From: Pseudoglutamicibacter albus
Lineage (GTDB): Bacteria > Actinomycetota > Actinomycetes > Actinomycetales > Micrococcaceae
Reading direction: 5' to 3'
Assembly (NCBI RefSeq): GCF_022346425.1
Contig: NZ_JAKRCW010000015.1
Span: forward strand, 1-60,270
Length of the DNA: 60,270 nt
How positions within the stretch are numbered: the stretch's first letter is position 1; each line of letters opens with the position of its first letter. Below the pieces are notes generated by a model. The model was given only the letters and a program-made list of their open reading frames with translations, was not told where the DNA came from and made no database searches. This document shows, piece by piece, positions 33,743-42,306 of the stretch. A program made the translations under genes and the position numbers.

Positions 33743-35568
33743 GCAAGCACGCGGACCCAAACAAGCCCGTGGACAGCACTGCCGTCTCCGGAACGCCACT
33801 GAACGCTGACGCGACGGCCGCAACTGACAGCGCGGCCACGACCGACAGCACGGCACATGCAGTTGCGCCTGGTGGTGCCCGAAAGAGCCGTGACGGTGAA
33901 GTTGTGTTGTCGTTTGACAACCTCAAGGTCGACTTCATCACCAGCGAATCGCACGTCAAGGCAGTCAAGGGCGTCACCCTCGACGTACGCCGCGGCGAAG
34001 TCTTGGCTCTGGTGGGCGAATCCGGTTCCGGTAAATCCGTAACGAGCCTTTCGGCTATGGGCTTGCTCGCTGACACAGCAGAGATCCGGGGTAAAGCGCA
34101 CGTTGCGGGAACCCAGGTGATCGGGTTGCCTTCCGAGAAGATGCGCCGCATGCGCGCAACCAAAGTAGCGATGGTCTTCCAGGAGCCGATGACCGCACTG
34201 AACCCGGTGCTCACGGTCGAGAAACAGCTGACTGAGGCGATGGAAGTTCACAACGTCGCATACGGTCAAGCAGCCACTGAGAAAGCTGTCGAGCTCCTCG
34301 ACCGCGTAGGTATCCCGGATGCGGCTAAGCGCATCAAACAGTACCCGCACCAGTTCTCTGGTGGTCAGCGTCAGCGCATCGTGATCGCTATGGCTCTGGC
34401 GTGTGACCCTGAGGTCATTATCGCGGACGAGCCGACCACCGCACTCGACGTGACAGTTCAGGCTGAAGTCCTGGACCTTCTGCGTGAGCTCAAAGACACC
34501 CTCAATGTTGCGATTCTGCTGATCACCCACAACATGGGTGTTGTTGCGGACCTCGCAGACCGTGTCGCGGTGATGTTCATGGGCGAGCTGGTGGAACAGG
34601 GTGAGGCACGTGAGATTCTCACGAACCCGAGCCACCCGTACACTCAGCGTCTGCTGGCAGCGGTTCCGCGCCTCGAAGACGTCAACATAGACAGCTCCCA
34701 CCTGGGGGATGAGATCGCGGAACTTACCGCACGTATCGAACAGGAACGTGCCAACGATGAGGTTGTGGTCTCGGTCCACGACGTCGCTGTTGAGTATAAA
34801 GTTCGCCGCGGTAAGTTCCGCGCCGTTGAAGGCGCTAACTTCAACGTCGCAAAGGGCCGCACCACGGCCCTGGTGGGGGAGTCCGGTTCCGGTAAATCTA
34901 CGCTTGCTAAGGCTGTGCTCGGCCTGCTGCCGATAGCGGAAGGCGAGCTACACATCGGTGGCAAGGACCTCACCAAGCTACGCGGACGCGAAGCTAAGGA
35001 GATGCGCCGGAAGATGGGCGTGATCTTCCAGGACCCTGCCGCCTCGCTGGACCCACGGTTCCCGATCGGTGACTGCATCACCGAGCCGATGGTTGTGCAC
35101 AAGGTAGGGGACAAGAAGTCACGCATCGAGCGAGCCAAAACGCTGCTGGATGCCGTGAAGCTGCCGGCCGACGTCATCAACCGGTACCCGCACGAGCTCT
35201 CAGGCGGGCAGAAGCAGCGTGTCGGTATTGCCCGTGCTCTCGCTTTGGACCCAGCCTTGCTGATCGCTGACGAGCCGACATCCGCGCTCGACGTATCGGT
35301 TCAGGCCGTGGTCCTGGAGATGCTGACCGAGCTACAGAAGGAGTACGGCTTCGCGTGCCTGTTCGTATCCCACGACCTCGCGGTTGTGGATCACCTCGCT
35401 GACGATGTCGTGGTGATGCGTGCAGGCAAGGTGGTTGAACAAGGTCCTGCCGACCTCGTGTTGCACTACCCTCGCGAGGAATACACACGCGAACTACTCG
35501 CGGCAGCGCCGGTCCCAGACCCCGACGTGCAGGCGGCACGCCGCCGTGCACGCCTGAAGCTCGGCTAA
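33739..35568 (+). CDS. Peptide ABC transporter ATPase, fused DppD-DppF type
   Basis: The 609-aa protein contains two complete nucleotide-binding domains, each with Walker A GESGSGKS, signature (FSGGQRQR; LSGGQKQR), Walker B ending DEPTTALD or DEPTSALD, and switch His. The C-terminal ends of both domains carry the oligopeptide-type extension (HPYTQRLLAAVPR; EEYTRELLAAAP). One polypeptide therefore supplies both ATPases usually encoded by two genes. The N-terminal 50 residues are low-complexity Thr/Ala/Asp with two 6-residue repeats (TAATDS, AATTDS). GTG start. Confidence 0.95.
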   Translation: MSKHADPNKPVDSTAVSGTPLNADATAATDSAATTDSTAHAVAPGGARKSRDGEVVLSFDNLKVDFITSESHVKAVKGVTLDVRRGEVLALVGESGSGKSVTSLSAMGLLADTAEIRGKAHVAGTQVIGLPSEKMRRMRATKVAMVFQEPMTALNPVLTVEKQLTEAMEVHNVAYGQAATEKAVELLDRVGIPDAAKRIKQYPHQFSGGQRQRIVIAMALACDPEVIIADEPTTALDVTVQAEVLDLLRELKDTLNVAILLITHNMGVVADLADRVAVMFMGELVEQGEAREILTNPSHPYTQRLLAAVPRLEDVNIDSSHLGDEIAELTARIEQERANDEVVVSVHDVAVEYKVRRGKFRAVEGANFNVAKGRTTALVGESGSGKSTLAKAVLGLLPIAEGELHIGGKDLTKLRGREAKEMRRKMGVIFQDPAASLDPRFPIGDCITEPMVVHKVGDKKSRIERAKTLLDAVKLPADVINRYPHELSGGQKQRVGIARALALDPALLIADEPTSALDVSVQAVVLEMLTELQKEYGFACLFVSHDLAVVDHLADDVVVMRAGKVVEQGPADLVLHYPREEYTRELLAAAPVPDPDVQAARRRARLKLG

Positions 35569-35615
35569 ACGAGTACCCGCCGGAGCATAGTAGCCAAATA
35601 AAAGGCGGTTAAACC

Positions 35616-35646
35616 ATGGCGCGGCCCCTCCGCGGGGCCGCGCCAT
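35616..35646 (+). terminator. Terminator hairpin after the peptide-transport operon
   Basis: ATGGCGCGGCCCC (35616-35628) pairs perfectly with GGGGCCGCGCCAT (35634-35646) around a 5-base loop. It lies between the operon's last stop and the convergent membrane-protein gene, so it may serve both strands. Confidence 0.88.
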
Positions 35647-35660
35647 TGGTCTAAGCCAGC

Positions 35661-36293
35661 TTAAGCGATGATCAACATCACGATGGTGGCTAGCGCAACC
35701 ACCCCGAGCATGATCCACTGAAGTGAAAGCCAGGTTTTCGTGACTTCGGCGTTGACCGCATCGGCAACAAGATCACCTGCATCGACGGCTTTCAGCTGCG
35801 CATCTTTATAACGCATCACCTGCGCCGAAATACCCTTGCCGTCACGCAGCCTAGCCTCGCGATCCTTAATCTGCTTCGGATCAACGCCGTGCCGCAACAA
35901 ATCAGCATCAGAGGCCTTGGCGCGCAAAGCCTTCCGCCGCTGACCCATGCCCTGGACAGGGGCAGACCACACGCGAGTCACCACACCATCGGTATCCGTG
36001 AGCTCAACAAAATACACATCCTGAGCCTCCCGCAACTGACCCCACGGGATCCTCACCACGCACGTCGCGTTATGGACCACAACCGCCTCCGGCTCCACCA
36101 CAAGCCTCGGCAAAATCAACGTCCACGCAATCAACATGACCAACGCCATCGTGCCGAAAGACGTCGCAACACCCGTATAGAAAAACCCGCGCGCAAACGC
36201 ATCGATCGCGGCAAAAGCGCCGAAAGCAAGCACCACAATGCCAAGAATCCAGCCAGACACGCTACGGGTCAACGTCATCGGAGAAGTGATCAT
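35661..36293 (-). CDS. PH-domain-like membrane protein
   Basis: The product is 210 aa from ATG 36293 (MITSPMTLTRSVSGWILGIV), with two N-terminal membrane helices and an EPEAVVVHNATCVVRIPWGQL segment typical of bacterial PH (DUF2581-like) domains. A basic coiled region and a C-terminal helix (WIMLGVVALATIVMLIIA) follow. Upstream in-frame starts up to 36449 run into the typA leader and are disfavoured. Genes of this kind are commonly found divergent from typA in actinobacteria; the function is unknown. Confidence 0.85.
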   Translation of the reverse strand: MITSPMTLTRSVSGWILGIVVLAFGAFAAIDAFARGFFYTGVATSFGTMALVMLIAWTLILPRLVVEPEAVVVHNATCVVRIPWGQLREAQDVYFVELTDTDGVVTRVWSAPVQGMGQRRKALRAKASDADLLRHGVDPKQIKDREARLRDGKGISAQVMRYKDAQLKAVDAGDLVADAVNAEVTKTWLSLQWIMLGVVALATIVMLIIA

Positions 36294-36417
36294 AAGAATA
36301 ATCGTGCCATGTATCCCGCACCTGATGTGCAACACCAGAGTAGACTTGCAAGCACGTTGACAATAGACGCTGGTTGCCGGAAGGCGGCCTACCGAACAAG
36401 CTGACAAGGAACCCCTT

Positions 36418-38316
36418 ATGGCACGTGCCTCACGCGAGGACCTCCGCAACGTTGCGATCGTTGCACACGTTGATCACGGCAAAACCACTCTGGTTGATGC
36501 CATGCTCCGCACCACTGGAGCGTTCGCTTCACACGGCGAACAAGAAGACCGCGTGATGGACTCTGGCGAACTCGAACGTGAAAAGGGGATCACCATCCTG
36601 GCTAAGAACACCACGGTGTTCTATAACGGCCCGGCCTCGGATGGTCAGGACGTCACGATCAACGTGATCGACACCCCCGGCCACGCGGATTTCGGTGGGG
36701 AAGTAGAGCGCGGATTGTCGATGGTCGATGGCGTGGTCCTGCTCGTGGACTCCTCCGAAGGCCCGCTGCCGCAGACTCGCTTTGTGTTGCGCAAGACCCT
36801 TGAGGCACGTAAGCCGGTGATCCTGGTGGTCAACAAGACAGACCGCCCGGATGCCCGCATCGACGGCGTTGTTGCTGAAACGATGGACCTCTTGCTCGGC
36901 TTGGCCTCCGATATTTCCGAGGAGGTCCCTGACCTCGATATTGACGCGATCCTGGAGCTACCGGTCGTGTACGCGTCCGGTAAGGCCGGCCGCGCCTCGC
37001 TCGAACAGCCAGCAGACGGTGAACTTCCCAACAGCGAAGACCTCGAGCCGCTCTTCGAGACCATCATGAAGCACGTCCCGGCACCGTCCTATGAAGACGA
37101 CGGCGTGCTCCAGGCGCACGTAACCAACCTTGATGCCTCCCCGTTCCTGGGACGTCTAGCACTTTTGCGCATTCACGGCGGAACCCTGAAGAAGGGGCAA
37201 AACGTCGCCTGGATCCATCAGGGCGAACAGCGTTCGGTCAAGATCACCGAACTGCTGGAGACCCGCGGGCTCGAACGCGTCCCAGCTCAAGAAGCCGGCC
37301 CGGGCGAGATCGTCGCTGTAGCCGGCATCGAAAACATCATGATCGGTGACACCATCACCGACCCTAACGATCCACGCCCGCTACCGGCGATCCACATCGA
37401 CGATCCCGCGATCTCCATGACCATCGGTATCAACACCTCGCCGCTGGCAGGCCGCGTCAAAGGCGCGAAAGTCACCGCCCGCCAAGTTAAAGACCGCCTC
37501 GACCGTGAACTGATCGGTAACGTCTCGCTCAAGGTCCTACCAACCGAACGCCCAGATGCGTGGGAGGTCCAAGGCCGCGGCGAGCTCGCGCTTTCGATCC
37601 TCGTGGAGCAGATGCGCCGCGAAGGCTTCGAACTCACGGTCGGCAAACCCCAGGTTGTGACACGCGAGATCGACGGCAAGGTCCACGAACCGATGGAAGA
37701 AATCACGATCGACACCCCGGAGGACTACCTCGGCGGCGTGACACAGTTGCTTGCCGCCCGTAAGGGACGCATGCAGGAAATGACCAACCACGGCTCCGGC
37801 TGGGTCCGCATGGTTTTCACCGTGCCAGCCCGCGGGCTCATCGGCTTCCGTAGCACCTTCCTGACACTGACCCACGGCGCCGGCATCGCTAACACCATCT
37901 CCGCAGGCTACGAACCGTGGGCAGGGGACATCGAATACCGCAACACCGGCTCGATCATCTCCGACCGCGCAGGGGTCGCCACCCCGTATGCGATGATCAA
38001 CCTGCAAGAACGCATGACGTTCTTCGTCCAACCAACCCAGGAAGTCTACGAAGGCATGGTTGTGGGGGAGAACTCCCGCAACGAAGACATGGAAGTCAAC
38101 ATCACCAAAGAGAAGAAGCAGACCAACATGCGCGCTGCTTCCGCTGACTCCTTCGAAGGCCTCACCCCGCCACGCATGCTCACGCTGGAAGAGTCCCTCG
38201 AATTCGCTGCCGAAGACGAATGTGTCGAGGTGACCCCGGAAGCGATCCGCATCCGCAAAGTGACCCTCAACTCCGCTGACCGTATGCGCGAGGCCCGCAA
38301 ACGTGCAAAGAACTAA
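36418..38316 (+). CDS. typA: Ribosome-associated GTPase TypA/BipA
   Basis: The 632-aa translational GTPase has G1 AHVDHGKTT, G2 GITI, G3 DTPGHADFGGEV and G4 NKTDRPDAR, an EF-Tu-like domain 2, an EF-G-like domain 3, and the TypA-specific C-terminal domain with ARGLIGFRSTFLTLTHG. It binds 70S ribosomes and helps assembly and translation under stress. AAGGAAC precedes ATG 36418. Full length, with an acidic stretch after G4 (DLDIDAILELPVVYASGKAG) as usual. Confidence 0.98.
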   Translation: MARASREDLRNVAIVAHVDHGKTTLVDAMLRTTGAFASHGEQEDRVMDSGELEREKGITILAKNTTVFYNGPASDGQDVTINVIDTPGHADFGGEVERGLSMVDGVVLLVDSSEGPLPQTRFVLRKTLEARKPVILVVNKTDRPDARIDGVVAETMDLLLGLASDISEEVPDLDIDAILELPVVYASGKAGRASLEQPADGELPNSEDLEPLFETIMKHVPAPSYEDDGVLQAHVTNLDASPFLGRLALLRIHGGTLKKGQNVAWIHQGEQRSVKITELLETRGLERVPAQEAGPGEIVAVAGIENIMIGDTITDPNDPRPLPAIHIDDPAISMTIGINTSPLAGRVKGAKVTARQVKDRLDRELIGNVSLKVLPTERPDAWEVQGRGELALSILVEQMRREGFELTVGKPQVVTREIDGKVHEPMEEITIDTPEDYLGGVTQLLAARKGRMQEMTNHGSGWVRMVFTVPARGLIGFRSTFLTLTHGAGIANTISAGYEPWAGDIEYRNTGSIISDRAGVATPYAMINLQERMTFFVQPTQEVYEGMVVGENSRNEDMEVNITKEKKQTNMRAASADSFEGLTPPRMLTLEESLEFAAEDECVEVTPEAIRIRKVTLNSADRMREARKRAKN

Positions 38317-38815
38317 CCACACGGACCGAGCATCAACCCCAACCGTGAAGGGCCCAACCGTGAAGGGACCGTCAACCATCGTGACTGTGGTCATGACGGT
38401 GCTGTTGGGGTTGATGTCCGGTATCTCCGCGGTACTGTGGCACACCCACTATTGGGCGGGCCTGGTGAACGAAACGCTCGTGGTGCTCCCGTGGGGTTCC
38501 GTGCTCTCAGCGTTCGCAGTGTTCGCCGCGAGCCTGTGGTGGGGTAGCTTCGCCGGCCGCACCTGGGTACCCGGAGCTATCGGGGCCATAGCGTTCGCGA
38601 CCAACGGGGCGCTCTCGCTTTCGACAACCAACGTTGTGATCGCCCCGATCAACGAGTTCGCACGCCAAGCCGCACCCGGCGCCTACATCGCCGCACTGAC
38701 CCTGTTCATCGGCGTGATCCTGGCCACCGTGCTCGCCTCGCTTGCCGTGCTGAAAATCCTCAGCCGCCGTGCGCGCGAGGCCCGCGTCTTTGAGGTGGAG
38801 GCGGAACAGGCTTAG
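38303..38815 (+). CDS. Four-helix membrane protein downstream of typA
   Basis: The 170-aa protein starts at GTG 38303, overlapping the end of typA by 14 bases. After an N-terminus with two PTVKG repeats come four membrane helices, the last being LTLFIGVILATVLASLAVLK, and a charged tail. It resembles DUF6113-type actinobacterial membrane proteins often encoded after typA. The 3' end overlaps the convergent gene by about 56 bases. The function is unknown. Confidence 0.8.
   Translation: MQRTNHTDRASTPTVKGPTVKGPSTIVTVVMTVLLGLMSGISAVLWHTHYWAGLVNETLVVLPWGSVLSAFAVFAASLWWGSFAGRTWVPGAIGAIAFATNGALSLSTTNVVIAPINEFARQAAPGAYIAALTLFIGVILATVLASLAVLKILSRRAREARVFEVEAEQA
38339..38368 (+). repeat. Two in-frame 15-bp repeats (PTVKG)
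   Basis: CCAACCGTGAAGGGC and CCAACCGTGAAGGGA stand side by side and encode PTVKG twice, differing only in the last base. Confidence 0.8.
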
Positions 38816-39107
38816 CGTGAGTGATGCGCGAGGTCGGCACCACCACATCGCCGCGCCGCGTACGCACCACAACAACCCTGCCCGCACCAGCGGGAGCGGA
38901 CGCTTGCTTGTCAGCGTCGAGGGCAGGCGCATCAGCGTGAGGGGTTTGTGCCTCTGCCGCGTCATGACGGTCGGCATCGGGCACATAGTCCTCGCCCGCC
39001 CCGATATAGACGATCTCACCCAGCGCATCCGTCAGCACGCCATCCGGCAAGTGATAGCGTGCAACAACACGCGCACCAACACCGAGGGCATCAAACAGAT
39101 CAGCCAT
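38760..39107 (-). CDS. Small conserved protein upstream of fdxA region
   Basis: The 115-aa product has two short conserved pieces, LGVGARVVARYHLPDGVLTD with ALGEIV, and VVVRTRRGDVVVPTSRITHA. They match the SH3-like N-terminal module of actinobacterial putative acetyltransferases usually found here. A low-complexity Asp/Ala/His/Pro insert separates the two halves. The catalytic GNAT domain is absent, so this is a stand-alone module or a truncated gene. It overlaps the end of the 38303 gene on the opposite strand. Confidence 0.65.
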   Translation of the reverse strand: MADLFDALGVGARVVARYHLPDGVLTDALGEIVYIGAGEDYVPDADRHDAAEAQTPHADAPALDADKQASAPAGAGRVVVVRTRRGDVVVPTSRITHAKPVPPPPQRRGPRAHGG

Positions 39108-39140
39108 GCAGCGATCATCTCACAGCCGCGCTTTGCCTCA

Positions 39141-39211
39141 TGCCGGTGCATCGTCGATGCGGTGCCGGTGCATCACCGGTGCCGGTGAGTCAGGACGGTG
39201 TCGGTGCGTCG
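39141..39211 (+). repeat. Four-copy degenerate repeat, about 18-21-bp period
   Basis: TGCCGGTGCATCG (39141), TGCCGGTGCATCA (39162), TGCCGGTGAGTCA (39180) and TGTCGGTGCGTCG (39199) recur at intervals of 21, 18 and 19 bases in the gap before the DUF2332 gene. Confidence 0.75.
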
Positions 39212-39313
39212 GCAGGGTGCGGCTGGTGGCGCACGATGCGCGGCGGGCAGATATTCCCAAAAGAACAAATATTGCACCCGGGTGGGTTCTAGACGGCTAG
39301 GGAACTTACCCTG

Positions 39314-40393
39314 GTGGGCATGCATGCCACAATTGCGGAAACCTACCGCCACTTTGCTGAGGCCGAGGCTCGGGGAATCTCCGCAACTTATGACCAATGG
39401 GCGCAGGGAGTAGCCCAGGACCCTGCTGTGTTGCAGTTGATCGCCCAGCTGCCAGGTTTGAAGACCCAACCGAACCTCGTCTTCGCATCCGCCCGGCTAC
39501 TCGGTGCCCCGGTAGGGGACTACGAACAGTTCCGTACCTGGCTGTTGAAGAACTGGGAACAAGTCAAGCCTGAAGTTCTGCAACGGGCAACGCAAACGAA
39601 TGAGGCGAACCGATGCGCCGCGATGCTACCGATACTCTCGCGGCTCCACCGGCTGGATGCCCCAGCAACCGCGACCTCTGGAGCCAACACAGCCGCGGCC
39701 TCCGATGCGGGTTCCCGGCCCGCTGACAAGCAGGAGCCGCTCGCCCTGATCGAAGCCGGCGCGAGCGCCGGGTTGTGCCTCTACCCGGACCGCTACTCCT
39801 ACGCCTACACGACCACTGCGGGGCAGACAGTCGAGCTCCACCCGGACGCTGGGCCATCCACTGTAACCCTGCCGTGCGCTATCGACGCGGACTGGGTTCC
39901 AGACCATATCCCGGAGGTTGCCTACCGTGCAGGGGCAGACCTCAACCCGCTCAACCTCGCACGCGACGAGGAGCTCGCGTGGCTGGAAACCCTCATCTGG
40001 CCAGAACACCAGGAACGCCGGCAACGGTTGCACGCCGCCGCTCAGATAGCGCTGGCCGAACCCGCCCGAATCATTGCCGGTGACCTCGTTGAAGCGATCC
40101 CGGATCTGATACGGCAAGCGCCACGCGAGGCCCGCATCGTGGTCTTCCACACCTGGGTTTTGTACTACCTCAGCCCAGACCGCCGGGAAACCTTCCGCAC
40201 AGCACTGGCCGAATTCCCAAACATCACCTGGATCTCGTCGGAACCCTACGGAGTTCTGCCGTGGGTTGATCAACGCCATAAAACCCCTTTCGACCACCGC
40301 ATCACCCTGGCCGTCAACGGCAAGCCTGCGGCACTGGTGGGCACCCACGGGCAAAGTTTCCAAGCATTACGCCGGGTTGACCCTTTCCTCTGA
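39314..40393 (+). CDS. DUF2332 family protein
   Basis: The protein has 359 aa from GTG 39314 (an ATG follows two codons later). Conserved family segments are HFAEAEARGISATYDQWAQG, NEANRCAAMLPILSRL, LIEAGASAGLCLYPDRY and VVFHTWVLYYLSPDRRETF. The family is common in actinobacteria and resembles SAM-binding proteins (EAGASAG), but no activity is established. A low-complexity Thr/Ala stretch (residues 116-135) interrupts it. Confidence 0.9.
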   Translation: MGMHATIAETYRHFAEAEARGISATYDQWAQGVAQDPAVLQLIAQLPGLKTQPNLVFASARLLGAPVGDYEQFRTWLLKNWEQVKPEVLQRATQTNEANRCAAMLPILSRLHRLDAPATATSGANTAAASDAGSRPADKQEPLALIEAGASAGLCLYPDRYSYAYTTTAGQTVELHPDAGPSTVTLPCAIDADWVPDHIPEVAYRAGADLNPLNLARDEELAWLETLIWPEHQERRQRLHAAAQIALAEPARIIAGDLVEAIPDLIRQAPREARIVVFHTWVLYYLSPDRRETFRTALAEFPNITWISSEPYGVLPWVDQRHKTPFDHRITLAVNGKPAALVGTHGQSFQALRRVDPFL

Positions 40394-40501
40394 GCGCACC
40401 TTAGCGGCGGGGAAGCTTTAGGCATCAACGGCGCAGGCTACTAAACTGAGGCTCAACAGTTTCAACCGCTATCCCAGTCGTGGAAAGGTAAGGCGACCAG
40501 C

Positions 40502-40825
40502 GTGACCTACATCATTGCGCAGCCCTGTGTAGATTTGAAAGACAAGGCGTGCATTGACGAATGCCCAGTGGACTGCATCTATGAAGGCAACCGCATGCTC
40601 TACATCCATCCGGATGAGTGCGTTGACTGCGGCGCGTGCGAACCGGTCTGCCCCGTGGAAGCCATCTACTACGAAGACGATGTACCCGAAGAATGGGCGG
40701 AATACTACAAAGCCAACGTCGACTTCTTCGACGAGATCGGCTCCCCAGGCGGTGCGGCCCGTTCGGGTGCCTTCGATTTCGACCACCCGTTCATCGACGC
40801 GCTACCTCCGCAAAACCAAGACTGA
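40502..40825 (+). CDS. fdxA: 7Fe ferredoxin
   Basis: The 107-aa ferredoxin has a [3Fe-4S]-type motif CVDLKDKACIDECPVDCI followed by a [4Fe-4S] motif CVDCGACEPVCPVEAI. It has the long actinobacterial C-terminus (VPEEWAEYYKANVDFFDEIG). It acts as a low-potential electron carrier, for example for cytochromes P450 or 2-oxoacid oxidoreductases. GTG start after GGAAAGG. The dapC gene follows 21 bases later, an arrangement conserved in actinobacteria. Confidence 0.97.
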   Translation: MTYIIAQPCVDLKDKACIDECPVDCIYEGNRMLYIHPDECVDCGACEPVCPVEAIYYEDDVPEEWAEYYKANVDFFDEIGSPGGAARSGAFDFDHPFIDALPPQNQD

Positions 40826-40846
40826 ACCGCTCAGGACAAGGAACAC

Positions 40847-42064
40847 ATGAGCACATCTGAGCGGTCAACAGCCCAGCCATCCGCATCGTTCGGGTTGCAT
40901 CTTCCTGACTATCCGTGGGAGCTTCTAGCGCCGTATCGTGAGCGCGCGCACGCCCACCCCGACGGTGTGGTCGACATTTCGATCGGCACCCCGGTGGACC
41001 CGACGCCCCAGATCCTGCAGGACGCGCTCGCCGAGGCCACGAATTCGCCGGGCTACCCAACAACGCAAGGCACGGCCGAGCTACGGGAGGCGATCGCGCA
41101 ATGGTGGCGCCGCCGCCGCAACGCCACGGATGTGACCGCGGATATGGTGATGCCCGTGGTGGGCTCCAAGGAGTTCATCGCGTGGCTGCCCCTCATCTTG
41201 GGGCTGGGGCCTCACGGTCGCGAGGAGGCCGCCGCTGGCGCAGATGCCGCCGCTGGCGCAGATGCTGCCGCTGGTCATGGAAACACTGATGTGGTGGTGT
41301 GTCCCCGCGTTGCGTACCCGACGTACGCGGTGGGAGCCACGCTTACTGGTGCTGAGGCGGTCTCAGCTGATTCTTTAGATGAGCTGGATGACGCGACACG
41401 TTCCCGCGTGAAGCTGATCTACCTGAATTCCCCGGGCAATCCGACCGGTTCGGTGCTCAGCCGTGGCGAGCTCGCCCGTTGGGTGCGTGATGCCCGCGAG
41501 ATCGGCGCGGTCATCGCCTCGGATGAATGTTATGCCGAACTCGGCTGGGGCGAATGGGAAGACTCTGTTCCCTCGATCCTGGACACGGACGTCAATGGGG
41601 GAGACCTCACCGGGCTTCTGGGGATCTATTCGATGTCCAAGCAGTCCAACCTCGCCGGATATCGCGCTGCGTTCGTCACGGGTGCCCCGGAACTCATGTC
41701 CGATCTCATCAACACCCGCAAACACGCGGGCATGATGATCCCCGGCCCGGTCCAGCACGCGATGACGGTAGGTCTTGCCGACGATGCGCACGTTACGCAG
41801 CAGAAGAACCTCTACCGTGCCCGCCGTGAGCTCTTGAAGAACGCGCTCGAGGCGGCCGGGTTCAGCATCGAGCATTCAGAAGCCGGCCTGTACTTATGGG
41901 CCACACGTGGTGAGGACTGTTGGGACACCATAGGCTGGCTCGCCGAGCGCGGGATCATCGCCGGCCCCGGCGCGTTCTATGGACCGCACGGAACCCAGCA
42001 CGTGCGCATCGCGCTCACCGCACCAGATGAACGGATCCAAGCCGCGGTAGAGCGGCTAAAGTAA
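40847..42064 (+). CDS. dapC: N-succinyldiaminopimelate aminotransferase
   Basis: The 405-aa fold-type I PLP enzyme shows NSPGNPTGSVLSRGEL, DECYAELGWGEW, and SMSKQSNLAGYR with the Schiff-base Lys near residue 265. It catalyses the transamination step of lysine/diaminopimelate synthesis. An unusual Ala-rich insert of three 6-residue units (AAAGAD, AAAGAD, AAAGHG) lies around residues 128-145, between two conserved strands. The gene follows fdxA as in many actinobacteria. Confidence 0.95.
   Translation: MSTSERSTAQPSASFGLHLPDYPWELLAPYRERAHAHPDGVVDISIGTPVDPTPQILQDALAEATNSPGYPTTQGTAELREAIAQWWRRRRNATDVTADMVMPVVGSKEFIAWLPLILGLGPHGREEAAAGADAAAGADAAAGHGNTDVVVCPRVAYPTYAVGATLTGAEAVSADSLDELDDATRSRVKLIYLNSPGNPTGSVLSRGELARWVRDAREIGAVIASDECYAELGWGEWEDSVPSILDTDVNGGDLTGLLGIYSMSKQSNLAGYRAAFVTGAPELMSDLINTRKHAGMMIPGPVQHAMTVGLADDAHVTQQKNLYRARRELLKNALEAAGFSIEHSEAGLYLWATRGEDCWDTIGWLAERGIIAGPGAFYGPHGTQHVRIALTAPDERIQAAVERLK
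41228..41281 (+). repeat. Three in-frame 18-bp repeats in dapC
   Basis: GCCGCCGCTGGCGCAGAT occurs twice identically (41228-41245, 41246-41263), followed by a third copy with several changes (41264-41281). The first two are perfect, so the expansion is recent. Confidence 0.9.
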
Positions 42065-42091
42065 CCTCGATGCGGGCGGGCAGTCTGAACC

Positions 42092-42184
42092 AACCTGGGC
42101 ACCTCCAGAACTAACACGGGTACCTGCAGAATTGCGCTGGAGTGCTTAGCGTGCGGCAAAAGAGCGCTTAGCCTGTGGCAAAAT
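42092..42184 (+). repeat. Two adjacent tandem duplications (21 bp and 22 bp)
   Basis: A 21-bp unit (AACCTGGGCACCTCCAGAACT, then a variant at 42113-42133) is followed by a 22-bp unit beginning AGTGCTTAGCGTGCGGCAAA (42141-42162) and its variant (42163-42184). They lie in the gltA leader. Confidence 0.75.
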
Positions 42185-42306
42185 TAGCGCGCTCAGCTCG
42201 CAGCCGTGGCGCGGACAGGATACGGTATAAAGGAGCCACCCGTGTGCCCGGAAGTGACCGGCGCTACACGCGGCACGTCAACTATCTCACTCAGGAGGCA
42301 CTCCAC

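Noticed and set aside
33397-34779. 460-residue minus-strand open frame opposite the peptide transporter ATPase
   Set aside because: The plus strand is full of ABC ATPase motifs; this frame is a codon-bias shadow.
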